NCBI GenBank assembly: GCA_009691715.1
Contig: SIAN01000021.1
Location: 1-64,000 of the forward strand
Direction: 5' to 3'
From: Planctomycetota bacterium
Lineage (GTDB): Bacteria > Planctomycetota > B15-G4 > SIAN01
Length of the DNA: 64,000 nucleotides
Within the stretch, counting starts at the first letter, position 1. Every line of letters begins with the position of its first letter. Shown here in pieces: positions 8,491 through 16,769 of this stretch. Made by a program: the position numbers and the translations under genes. Under the pieces are notes generated by a model, which saw only the letters and a program-made list of their open reading frames with translations, was not told the DNA's origin and did no database searches.

Positions 8491-8558
8491 GGTGGCACCT
8501 CCCTTCGCGTCGAAGAGTTGCCGATTCCTCGCCCGAGCACGCACCGAAGGAGCCGCAC

Positions 8559-9809
8559 CTGTTCGCCGCGCACATCGCCTACCAACTGATCGACCTGCTG
8601 CTCGCGAGCCTGTTGTTCCTGCCGTGCTGGAAGATCGCGAGCGGCCGCGCGGGCGCAACGATCGGGCGGTGGCTGCCGCGCTGGCTCGACTCGCCGACGC
8701 GTCGGCGGGTGATCGTCGCCGCCGCGCTCTACGTCGGGCTGTTCGGCGCGACTGTCGTCGGCGGGCACGCTTTCGGGTACGGCGCGATCGATCGGTCGCT
8801 GAAGGGCTGGCCGGCGGCGCAACGCGCGCTCAACGTCGGGACGTTCACGGTGATGGGCGTCGCGTGGCTCGGCGGGACGATCGTGCTGCCGTGCGCGGCA
8901 CTCGCGGCGGCGTGGCGCGCGCCTGCCAGGAACGGGACCGAGCGAGCGCGGCGACGGATCGATCGCGGCGCGGCGGGGCTGTTCGCGTCGGCGATGTCGG
9001 TGTTGGTGATCGTCGCCTGCTTCATCGAGCCGAACCGGCTGGTCGTCGAGCGCGCGCGCGTCGAGATCGCGGAACTGCCGGCCGGCATCGCGCCGCTGCG
9101 CCTGGTGCTCTTCTCCGACCTGCAGTCGGCACACCTCGGCGCGCGCGAGCGGCGGGTGCCGGAGCTCGTGGCCGAGCTGCGACCCGATCTGATCGTGATC
9201 GCCGGGGATCTGGTGGCGCAGAGCTTCGACGAGTCGACCGCGCTCGAGCAGGTGCGGTACGTGCTGTCACGCTTGTCGGCACCGCTCGGTGTCTTCGTCG
9301 TGAATGGCGATGTCGATGAGGTGGTGCAGGGTGGCATCGCGGCGATCGTCAGCGGAACCGGCGTGCGGCTGCTCGACAACGAGTCGGTCGTGCTGCCGAC
9401 CGAGCCGCCGATCGAACTGATCGGCATCGATCCGCGGCGCGCAACACGCATGGCGCGGATGCTGGCCCAGCCGGCGCGCGCGCCCGTCCGTCTCGGTCTC
9501 GTCCATCGACCGCGCCATTGGCAAGAGCTCGCGGAGGCCGGCTGCCAACTGGTGATGGCGGGCCACACCCACGGCGGGCAAGTCGTGATCCCCGGCTTCG
9601 GACCGCCGATCACGCTCGAGATCGTGCCGCGCCACGTCGCCGCCGGCGGCTTGCACCTCATGAGCACGCAGAGCGCGACGGGCGCGACCACCCAGCTCTA
9701 CGTCACCCGCGGCATCGGCAAGGAGGGCGGCTTCGCGCCGCAGATCCGCCTGTTCTGCCCGCCGGAGATCACCCTGCTCGAGCTCACCGGTCCGTCCGCG
9801 ACGCCGTGA
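8559..9809 (+). CDS. Membrane-anchored metallophosphoesterase
   Basis: The protein has several hydrophobic segments in its first about 170 residues, then a calcineurin-like phosphoesterase domain. The metal motifs are LFSDLQSAHLG, VIAGDLVA, FVVNGDVDE and VMAGHTHGGQ. GHTHGGQ and the overall build match YkuE-type membrane phosphoesterases. The third motif, normally G-N-H-D, reads N-G-D-V-D, so the usual catalytic His is absent. The start is uncertain. No ATG or GTG lies in frame near the 5' end. I chose CTG 8559, with AAGGAG six bases upstream. A TTG at 8613 is the alternative and would cut into the first hydrophobic helix. Confidence 0.75.
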   Translation: MFAAHIAYQLIDLLLASLLFLPCWKIASGRAGATIGRWLPRWLDSPTRRRVIVAAALYVGLFGATVVGGHAFGYGAIDRSLKGWPAAQRALNVGTFTVMGVAWLGGTIVLPCAALAAAWRAPARNGTERARRRIDRGAAGLFASAMSVLVIVACFIEPNRLVVERARVEIAELPAGIAPLRLVLFSDLQSAHLGARERRVPELVAELRPDLIVIAGDLVAQSFDESTALEQVRYVLSRLSAPLGVFVVNGDVDEVVQGGIAAIVSGTGVRLLDNESVVLPTEPPIELIGIDPRRATRMARMLAQPARAPVRLGLVHRPRHWQELAEAGCQLVMAGHTHGGQVVIPGFGPPITLEIVPRHVAAGGLHLMSTQSATGATTQLYVTRGIGKEGGFAPQIRLFCPPEITLLELTGPSATP

Positions 9810-9843
9810 GGTCGCGATGCCGTGAGGTCGCGATGCCGTGGGC

Positions 9844-9894
9844 GGTGACAAAACCGACATTCTGATCCAGACACAGAACGTCGGTTTCGTCACC
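9844..9894 (+). repeat. Family A hairpin repeat, copy A2
   Basis: This 51-nt hairpin has the arms GGTGACAAAACCGAC and GTCGGTTTCGTCACC and the standard loop containing TCTGATCCAGACACAGA. It lies between convergent genes, directly followed by family B hairpin B1. Confidence 0.9.
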
Positions 9895-9905
9895 GCGGCA
9901 GATTG

Positions 9906-9938
9906 TCCGCCGTTCCGTTCCAGGAACAGAACGGCGGA
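9906..9938. repeat. Family B hairpin repeat, copy B1
   Basis: Arms TCCGCCGTTC and GAACGGCGGA enclose an inner palindrome GTTCC A GGAAC. The repeat ends five bases before the TGA of the minus-strand ThuA gene, and TTCGTCAC, identical to the end of family A, follows it. A2 and B1 therefore form one composite unit that supplies that stop codon. Confidence 0.85.
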
Positions 9939-9942
9939 TTCG

Positions 9943-11382
9943 TCACAGGCGGCGCACTCGCAACGAGCGGAACCAGACGTCGTTGCCGTGATCTTGCAAG
10001 CAGAGATGCCCGCTCGTGGCGGTGGCGAACTTCGGCATCGCGCCGAACTTGCTGGCGGCGATCAGCTTCTTCGCGTCGGCGCCGGCGAGGTCTTGATCGA
10101 CGACTTTATTTTCGTTGACCCAGTGCTCGACGTGCCAGCCTTTGACGACGATCCGGCCGCTGTTCCATTCGCCGACGGGTCGCAATTCGCGTCCGAGCGC
10201 GGCGAGCAGACCGTAAAGCGACCCGGCGCCGGTCCGGCGGTCCTGCCCATCCGGATGGTTCGCGTCGTCGAGCACCTGGTACTCGGGCCCGGTCTGCCAC
10301 GGCGTCGCAAGTTCCTCGCTCACGCGGTACATCACGCCGCTGTTCGCGCCGGTCGCGACCTTCCACTCGAAACGCAGCTCGAAGTCGCCGAACTGCTCGG
10401 CTGAGACCAAGTCGCCGCCGCCGCCACCCGCGACGACATGCAACGCACCGCCGGTCGCCTCCCAACCCTGCTCAGGAAAGTCCAGCTTCGCGAAGCCGCG
10501 CCAACCCGCGCCACTCTTGCCGTCGAACAGCAGCTTGAAGCCGGCCGCCTCCTCGTCCGGCGACAGGCGATTCGCCGGCACCGTCGGCAGCGTCACGTCG
10601 CCCGTCGCCGCCCACTCCGTCCCGCGCGCGATCAGCAGGTCGAGCTGCGGATCGTCGTAGGTCGCGCGTGACTCGACGACGCCCGACCAAACGTGCCCGA
10701 GCGGCGTGTGGAAGACGCGGCCCGCGCCGAACTCGAGCACGATCACCATCGGCTCGTCATTGCCGGTGCCGCCCATCTTCGGATCGGCGAACGCCGTCGC
10801 CAGCACGCGCGTCGTGATTCCAGGCGTGTGCACGAGTAGGTGGTAGAGCTCGTCGGGATGCTGCTTCAGATCGGGCAGCCCGCGCGTGATCGGGTGGTCG
10901 CGATCGACCATCTTCACGTCGAACGCGTGGTAGCTGCCGTGGCCGGTGCCGTCGCGCCAGAGGTCGGCGACCATCTGCTCGTACTCGATCCAGCCGGGGA
11001 ACGCGTTGTTGGCCGCATGGATCACGCTCACGCCGACGCCGCCGCGCACCGCCGCAACGAAGTTCTTCTCCGCCGCCTCGCCCCACCGTGCGCCGTTGTA
11101 GTCCAGCACGAAGCAGCGGTACTTCGCGATCGCCGCCGCGTCGGCGAGCAGCACACCCGGCTCGATCGTGATGTCCACGTCGAAGCGCCCGGTCGCCTTC
11201 AACGCCGCCTCGATCTTCGGCGTCGTGTAGATCCAGTCGTGGTTGTTCTCGCCGGTCACGATCAGGACCGGGATCTTCGCCGCCGCCTTCGAAGCGGCGT
11301 CCTGCGCCACGGCGGGCGCCGACGTGGCCGCGCCGCCACTCTCGACCACGACGCAAGCCAGCATGCAGAGCAGCGACGTCAT
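9943..11382 (-). CDS. ThuA-domain plus DUF1080 (3-keto-disaccharide hydrolase) protein
   Basis: The 479-residue protein has a signal peptide (about 1-26). A ThuA glutamine-amidotransferase-like domain runs from about 37 to 260, with PVLIVTGENNHDW, VSVIHAANNAFPGW and the segment HPITRGLP. The second half is a concanavalin-like DUF1080 domain with FKLLFDGKSGAGWRGF, FELRFEWKV, NSGVMYRV and a C-terminal HLCLQDHGNDVWFRSLRVR. This fusion is characteristic of planctomycetes and is thought to act on sugars or glycosides outside the cytoplasm. The stop codon lies at the end of the A2-B1 repeat composite. Confidence 0.88.
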   Translation of the reverse strand: MTSLLCMLACVVVESGGAATSAPAVAQDAASKAAAKIPVLIVTGENNHDWIYTTPKIEAALKATGRFDVDITIEPGVLLADAAAIAKYRCFVLDYNGARWGEAAEKNFVAAVRGGVGVSVIHAANNAFPGWIEYEQMVADLWRDGTGHGSYHAFDVKMVDRDHPITRGLPDLKQHPDELYHLLVHTPGITTRVLATAFADPKMGGTGNDEPMVIVLEFGAGRVFHTPLGHVWSGVVESRATYDDPQLDLLIARGTEWAATGDVTLPTVPANRLSPDEEAAGFKLLFDGKSGAGWRGFAKLDFPEQGWEATGGALHVVAGGGGGDLVSAEQFGDFELRFEWKVATGANSGVMYRVSEELATPWQTGPEYQVLDDANHPDGQDRRTGAGSLYGLLAALGRELRPVGEWNSGRIVVKGWHVEHWVNENKVVDQDLAGADAKKLIAASKFGAMPKFATATSGHLCLQDHGNDVWFRSLRVRRL

Positions 11383-11648
11383 CGTTCGTCCTCCATCGGG
11401 AGCCGCGATTCAGCGGCCACGAGCAAGCCAGCGATCATGCCGTGCGCGGAGGCCAACGGAAGTCGCGCGAACCGGTCGGCGCAGACGCTCGCGCACCTCG
11501 TGTTCAGCGCGCAGGCGCCGTTCCTCTGATCGATCGCCCCGGGCCGACGGCCTCGCGCAACGACAGACAGCCCGGTGGCTCAGGTCGCGTGGCGCCGACA
11601 GACGATGGCTCATCCAAGTCGCTGCAACCGCGGGCTGGGAGGAGCGCC

Positions 11649-12365
11649 ATGGACTCGCTCGAAACGGCCGTCCGCCACCACTCTGGCATCGCGGTGGATC
11701 GCATTCCGTTCTGGGTCGGACTGCTGCACCATCTGGCGCCCCGCACCGTGGCCGAGGTCGGCGTCTGGCGCGGCGACTTCGCGGCGGCGATGCTCGCCGG
11801 TTGCGAATCGATCGCGCGCTACGACCTGATCGACCCGTGGCGCCATCTGCCCGACTGGAACAAACCGGCCAACATCGAAGACGCCACTTTCGAGCAGCAC
11901 CTCGCCGCGACACTGGCGAAGACCGAGTTCGCCGCAACTCGCCGTCGCGTCCTGCGCGGTCGCACCACCGAGGTGGCCGATCAGATCGTCGACGCCAACC
12001 TCGACTTCGCCTACATCGACGGCGATCACACGTTGCGCGGCATCACCATCGACTTGCTGACGATGTGGCCAAAGGTGAAGCCGGGCGGCTTCATCGGCGG
12101 CGACGACCTCTGGCCGACGATCTGGCAGCACGAAGCGCGCTTCGAGCCGACGTTGGTCTTCCCGTTCGTGCTCCACTTCGCCGAGGCGATGGGGGCGCGG
12201 CTGTTCGCGCTGCCCCACGCGCAGTTCCTGCTGCAGAAGAACCTCGTGAACCCGGGCTCCGCGCGCGGATTCACTTTCACCGACCTGACTGGCCGCTACG
12301 GCGATCCGAGCCTGCGACGGCAGTTCCTTGCGGCGCCGATGCCGACGCCTGTCTCCGAACGCTGA
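11649..12365 (+). CDS. Class I SAM-dependent methyltransferase (Methyltransf_24 type)
   Basis: This 238-residue protein starts at ATG 11649 with GGGAGGAG just upstream. It shows VAEVGVWRGDFAAAML (SAM-binding loop, about 33-48), ARYDLIDPW (acidic ribose-binding end), DFAYIDGDHTLRGI and KPGGFIGGDD. The F-x-Y-I-D-G-D-H and G-G-D-D motifs are those of small-molecule and sugar methyltransferases of the Methyltransf_24 group, where they bind a metal or the catechol/sugar substrate. The 266 bp separating it from the divergent ThuA gene shows no clear feature. It converges with leuS with 26 bp between ends. Confidence 0.82.
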   Translation: MDSLETAVRHHSGIAVDRIPFWVGLLHHLAPRTVAEVGVWRGDFAAAMLAGCESIARYDLIDPWRHLPDWNKPANIEDATFEQHLAATLAKTEFAATRRRVLRGRTTEVADQIVDANLDFAYIDGDHTLRGITIDLLTMWPKVKPGGFIGGDDLWPTIWQHEARFEPTLVFPFVLHFAEAMGARLFALPHAQFLLQKNLVNPGSARGFTFTDLTGRYGDPSLRRQFLAAPMPTPVSER

Positions 12366-12391
12366 TCACGGATCGGCGACCCGCCGACCGA

Positions 12392-15082
12392 TCACACGAT
12401 CACGTTCACGATCTTCTTCGGCACGACGATCACCTTCTTCGCCGGCTTGCCTTCCATCGCGCGCTGCACCTTCTCGCTCGCGAGGGCGAGTCTCTGGTAG
12501 ACGGCCTGGTCGGCGGTGATCAACACCTTGATGGTGTCGCGCACCTTGCCGTTCACCTGCACCGCGATCTCGAGCTCGTCGTCGACGCACAAAGCCGGGT
12601 CGAAGGCCGGCCACGGCGCGTCCGCGATCAGCGTCTTGTTGCCAAGCGCGGCCCAGACCTCCTCAGCAAGATGCGGCGCGAAGGGCGACAGCAGCCGAGG
12701 CAACGGCTCGAGCAGCGCCCTTGGCAGCGTCTCGCGTCCGGTGAGCGCGTTGACGTAGACCATCATCTGGCTGATCGCGGTATTGAAGCCGAGGACGGCC
12801 AGATCGGCGGTCACCTTCTGGATCGTCTTGTGCAGGAGCTTCTCGATCTCCTTCTCATCGGGGCCGATCGCGCGATCGACGATCGCGGGGTTCCAGAGGT
12901 CAGTGGTGGCGCCCTTCGGCGTGATGAAGAAGAGGCGCCAAGCGCGTTCGAGGAAGCGGTAGACGCCTTCGACGCCGTTGGTCTGCCAGACGCCGCCCGA
13001 TTCCATCGGCCCGATGAAGCACTCGTAGAGGCGCATCGAGTCGGCGCCGTAATCGCGCACGACGTCGTCGGGATTGACGACGTTGTAACGCGACTTGCTC
13101 ATCTTCTCGATCTGCGTGCTGACCGCGACGCCGCTCGCCTTGACCCGCCACTGACCGCTGCCGGGCGCCGTCTCCTCGACATCTTCGGGGTAGTGGTACT
13201 TGCCGCTCGCCTCCTGGAAGCTCGCTGCGACGATCATTCCCTGGTTGCGCAGCTTCTGGAACGGCTCCTTGGTCGTGACCAGACCGAGGTCGAAGAGCAC
13301 CTTGTGCCAGAAGCGGGCGTAGAGCAGATGCAGCACCGCGTGCTCGACGCCGCCGACGTAGAGATCGACTGGCATCCAGTACGACTCGGCTTCCTTCGAC
13401 CACGGCGCGGTGATGTTCTTCGGGTCGATGAAACGCAGGTAGTACCAGCATGAGCCGGCCCACTGCGGCATCGTGTTGGTCTCGCGCAACGCCGGCTTGC
13501 CGGTGCGTGGATCGGTGGTCTTCACCCATTCGGTCGCGCGCGCGAGCGGCGGCTGGCCGTCGGCGGTCGGCTTGTACTCGTCGATCGGCGGCAGCAGCAG
13601 CGGCAACTGGTCGTACGGCACCGGCACGGTCGTGCCGTCCTCGAGATGCAGCACCGGGAACGGCTCGCCCCAATAGCGCTGTCGCGAGAACAGCCAGTCG
13701 CGCAGCTTGTATTGCACGCGCGCGCGACCGAGCCCCTGCTGCTCGAGCCACTGCGTCATCGCGGTGGTGGCGTCGGCGGTGCTTTTGCCGTCGAGAAAGC
13801 CGGAGTTCACCGCGACGCCGTCGGCGCAGAAGGCGGCTTGCTGCACGTCAACGATCGCCGCGGAAGTGCCGCCGGCACCGACATCGTTCGCCGAGCCACC
13901 GGAGCCCGCCGGCGACGCCACCGGTTTCACGACTTGGACGATCGGAAGCCCAAACGCCTTGGCGAACGCGTGATCGCGTACGTCATGGCCCGGCACGGCC
14001 ATGATCGCACCGGTGCCGTAGCCCAACAGGACGTAGTCGGCGACCCAGATCGGAATCGGCTTTCCGGTGGCCGGGTTGATCGCGAACGCACCGGTGAAAG
14101 CGCCGGTCTTCTCCTTGCTGTCAGCCATGCGATCGCGCTCGGCCTTGTTCTTCGCCGCCGTCACATAGGCATCGACCGCCGCGCGTTGCGGCGACGCGGT
14201 GATCGACGCGACCAGCGGATGCTCCGGCGCCAGCACGCAATAGGTGGCGCCGAACAGCGTGTCAGGTCGCGTGGTGAAGACGGTGAAGGAGGCGGTGGCG
14301 TTCGCGGCGCTCACCGAACCGCCGACGGCTGCGCCCGGCATCGCGCTCGCCGGGGCGCCGCTCGGCTTTCCACCACTCTGAACCGTGAACGTGGCCTCCG
14401 CGCCGCAGCTCTTGCCGATCCAGTGGCGCTGCATCTCCTTCAGCGATTCGGGCCAGTCGAGGCCGTCGAGGTCGGAGATCAGCCGCTCGGCATACGCGGT
14501 GATCTTCATCATCCACTGGCGCATCGAGCGCTTCTCGACCGGGTCGCCGGTCTCGACGTACTTGCCGTCCTGCACCTCTTCGTTGGCGAGCACGGTGCCA
14601 AGCGCGGGGCACCAGTTGACGGCGACTTGCGCCTGGTAGGCGAGGCCCTTCTCGAACAGCTTGAGGAAGATCCACTGCGTCCACTTGTAGTACTCGACGT
14701 CGGTGGTCGAGACCTCGCGCTCCCAGTCGTAGGCGAAGCCGAGGCGCTGGATCTGCTTGCGGAAGTTGTCGACGTTGCGCTTGGTGATCACCGCGGGGTG
14801 GAGGTTCTCGCGCACCGCCGCGCGCTCCGCCGGCAGCCCGAAGGCGTCCCAGCCCATCGGGTGGAGCACGTTGAAGCCCTGCATCCGCTTCCAACGGGAG
14901 ATGACGTCGGTCGCCGTGTAGCCCTTCGGATGGCCGACGTGGAGGCCCGAGCCGCTCGGGTACGGGAACATGTCGAGCACGTAGTACTTCGGCTTGCTGC
15001 GATCGACCTGCACGCTGAAGGTCTTCTCGCGCAGCCACCGCTCCTGCCACTTCGGCTCGATCGCGTGCGGGTCGTAGGGCAT
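12392..15082 (-). CDS. leuS: Leucyl-tRNA synthetase
   Basis: The 896-residue class I synthetase charges tRNA-Leu with leucine in the cytoplasm. The HIGH-type signature is in PYPSGSGLHVGHPKG near residue 42, the editing-domain signature TTRPDTLFGATY is present, and the KMSKS loop reads KMSKSRYNVV. The C-terminal anticodon-binding domain ends in VPKKIVNVIV. I used ATG 15082. An open frame reaches 15229, but its extra 49 residues are a translation of hairpin A3 plus unrelated sequence. A small low-complexity insertion (about AGSGGSANDVGAGG) interrupts the middle of the protein. Confidence 0.95.
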   Translation of the reverse strand: MPYDPHAIEPKWQERWLREKTFSVQVDRSKPKYYVLDMFPYPSGSGLHVGHPKGYTATDVISRWKRMQGFNVLHPMGWDAFGLPAERAAVRENLHPAVITKRNVDNFRKQIQRLGFAYDWEREVSTTDVEYYKWTQWIFLKLFEKGLAYQAQVAVNWCPALGTVLANEEVQDGKYVETGDPVEKRSMRQWMMKITAYAERLISDLDGLDWPESLKEMQRHWIGKSCGAEATFTVQSGGKPSGAPASAMPGAAVGGSVSAANATASFTVFTTRPDTLFGATYCVLAPEHPLVASITASPQRAAVDAYVTAAKNKAERDRMADSKEKTGAFTGAFAINPATGKPIPIWVADYVLLGYGTGAIMAVPGHDVRDHAFAKAFGLPIVQVVKPVASPAGSGGSANDVGAGGTSAAIVDVQQAAFCADGVAVNSGFLDGKSTADATTAMTQWLEQQGLGRARVQYKLRDWLFSRQRYWGEPFPVLHLEDGTTVPVPYDQLPLLLPPIDEYKPTADGQPPLARATEWVKTTDPRTGKPALRETNTMPQWAGSCWYYLRFIDPKNITAPWSKEAESYWMPVDLYVGGVEHAVLHLLYARFWHKVLFDLGLVTTKEPFQKLRNQGMIVAASFQEASGKYHYPEDVEETAPGSGQWRVKASGVAVSTQIEKMSKSRYNVVNPDDVVRDYGADSMRLYECFIGPMESGGVWQTNGVEGVYRFLERAWRLFFITPKGATTDLWNPAIVDRAIGPDEKEIEKLLHKTIQKVTADLAVLGFNTAISQMMVYVNALTGRETLPRALLEPLPRLLSPFAPHLAEEVWAALGNKTLIADAPWPAFDPALCVDDELEIAVQVNGKVRDTIKVLITADQAVYQRLALASEKVQRAMEGKPAKKVIVVPKKIVNVIV

Positions 15083-15179
15083 GGAGGGAGCTCTCGTCCG
15101 TCGTCGTGCAACGCCGCTCGCGGAAGGCGAGCGAAGGGCGGAGGATGATACTTCGAGCCCACCGCCGCGCCCGCCGAGC

Positions 15180-15230
15180 GGTGACGAAACCGACAATCTG
15201 ATCCAGACACAGAACGTCGGTTTCGTCACC
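15180..15230 (+). repeat. Family A hairpin repeat, copy A3
   Basis: A 51-nt hairpin with perfect 15-bp arms GGTGACGAAACCGAC and GTCGGTTTCGTCACC. It fills the gap between the 3' end of the DUF1501 gene and leuS. Confidence 0.92.
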
Positions 15231-15238
15231 GCTTGGCC

Positions 15239-16753
15239 CTACGCGAGCAACTCCCGCAGCACCTCGCCGTGCACGTCGGTCAGGCGCCGGTCGATGCCAT
15301 CGCTGCGAAAGGTGAGGCGCGCGTGGTCGATGCCGAGCAGGTGGAGCACGGTGGCGTGCAGGTCGTAGTTGCTGGTCGGTCGGTCGACGGCCTTGTAGCC
15401 CCACTCATCGGTGGCGCCGTAGCTCGTGCCACCGCGGATGCCGCCGCCAGCCAGCCAAACGGTGAAGCCGAACGGATTGTGATCGCGTCCTTTGCCACCC
15501 TGGCTGCACGGCATCCGGCCGAACTCGGTCACCCACATCACGATCGTGTCGTCGAGCAGCCCGCGCTGCGCAAGATCGGTCAGCAGCGCCGCGGCCGGCC
15601 GATCCATCGACGCCGCCATTGACGCGTGATCGCGCGCGAGCTCCTCGTGGCTGTCCCAATTGCGGCGCGGGAAGCCGTTGTCGGCGCCGCTCCAGAGCTG
15701 GATGAAGCGCACGCCGCGTTCGAGCAACCGGCGCGCGACAAGGCAGTTGCGGCCGAAGTCGGCGGTGAGCGGATCGTCGAGGCCGTACAGCGCGCGCGTC
15801 GCCGCGGTCTCGCCCGCGAGCTCGAGCACCTGCGGCGCGGAGAGCTGCAGCTTCGCGGCGAGCTCATACGACTCGATGCGCGCGTCGAGGCGGCTGTCGC
15901 CGGGACGCGCGGCGGCGTGCTCGCGGTTCAGCTTCGACAGCAGCTCGAGCGTCGCGCGCTCGTTGGCGGGCGTCGCCAGCGCACGCGCGGAGTCGGGCGG
16001 GAAGAGGTCGTGGATCGGCGTCGGCGACGCGGGGCGAAGAAGCGTGCCCTGGTGGCTCGCCGGAAGGAACGCGGCGCCCCAGTTGGCGGGACCATTGGGC
16101 GCGAATCCGCGCGCGTCGGGCAGCACGACGAACATCGGCAACTCGTCGGTGAGGCGGCCGAGCCCGTAGCTCACCCACGCCCCCATCGACGGAAAGCCGG
16201 GGCGCACGAAACCGGTCGCCTGCTGGAAAGTCGCGGGTCCGTGCACGTTCGACTTCGCGACCATCGAATGAACGAACGCGATCTTGTCGACGTGCTGCGC
16301 GAGACACGGCACAAGGTCGCTCACCTGCTTGCCGCATTCACCGCGCGGCGCGAACTTCCACGGACTCGCCATCACCGCGCCCGGCTCGCTCTGAAACAAC
16401 TCGACCTTGCCACCAGGGTCGAACTTCTGTCCGTCGCGCGCGACCAGCTGCGGCTTCCAGTCGAAGGTGTCGACGCTGCTCGCCGCCCCCGACATGAAGA
16501 GCTGCACCACCCGTCGCGCCCGCGCGCGATGGTGCAGCCCGCCGCTTCGTTCCTGGACTGCAGCGGCAGACAAGTTGTCGCCCCCGACCGCCGCTCCCGC
16601 GAGTGCGCCACGCTGTCCGCCGTTCTGGTCCAGGAACGGATCGGCGGCCAGCAGCGGCGCCAGCGCGAGCGAGCCGAAGCCGCTGCCGAGCTGCGCGAGG
16701 AACGCACGGCGCGATCGGGGCGGCGACGCGGAGCGGCGGCGATCTTGCGGCAT
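15239..16753 (-). CDS. DUF1501 family exported protein (Tat signal)
   Basis: The 504-residue protein begins with a twin-arginine signal (SRRAFLAQLG near 14-23, then a hydrophobic stretch). The family core follows with VVQLFMSGAASSVDTFDWKP, MSPWKF-like ASPWKFAPRGECG, GVRFIQLWSGADNGFPRRNW, TIVMWVTEFGRMP and HNPFGFTVWLAGGGIRGG, all typical of planctomycete DUF1501 (sulfatase-like fold). Such genes are almost always paired with a PSCyt/DUF1553 gene, as here, 16 bp upstream. ATG 16753 follows GGAGAG. Residues about 36-47 are encoded by a family B hairpin (16615-16647), giving FLDQNGGQ, which is not part of the family core. Confidence 0.92.
   Translation of the reverse strand: MPQDRRRSASPPRSRRAFLAQLGSGFGSLALAPLLAADPFLDQNGGQRGALAGAAVGGDNLSAAAVQERSGGLHHRARARRVVQLFMSGAASSVDTFDWKPQLVARDGQKFDPGGKVELFQSEPGAVMASPWKFAPRGECGKQVSDLVPCLAQHVDKIAFVHSMVAKSNVHGPATFQQATGFVRPGFPSMGAWVSYGLGRLTDELPMFVVLPDARGFAPNGPANWGAAFLPASHQGTLLRPASPTPIHDLFPPDSARALATPANERATLELLSKLNREHAAARPGDSRLDARIESYELAAKLQLSAPQVLELAGETAATRALYGLDDPLTADFGRNCLVARRLLERGVRFIQLWSGADNGFPRRNWDSHEELARDHASMAASMDRPAAALLTDLAQRGLLDDTIVMWVTEFGRMPCSQGGKGRDHNPFGFTVWLAGGGIRGGTSYGATDEWGYKAVDRPTSNYDLHATVLHLLGIDHARLTFRSDGIDRRLTDVHGEVLRELLA
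16615..16647. repeat. Family B hairpin repeat, copy B4, inside the DUF1501 coding sequence
   Basis: The segment TCCGCCGTTCTGG followed by TCCAGGAACGG and TCGGCGG matches intergenic copies B1-B3 over the full 33 nt. It is read in frame as PFLDQNGGQ just after the Tat signal. The flank on its left also resembles the sequence beside copy B3 (ACAAGTTGTC against ACAACTTGTC). Confidence 0.75.
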
Positions 16754-16769
16754 CGGCAGGCTCTCCCGC

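Noticed and set aside
15083..15229. N-terminal extension of leuS (49 residues)
   Set aside because: It translates hairpin A3 (TKPTFCVWIR is seen at several repeat copies) and has no LeuRS homology. ATG 15082 gives the normal N-terminus.
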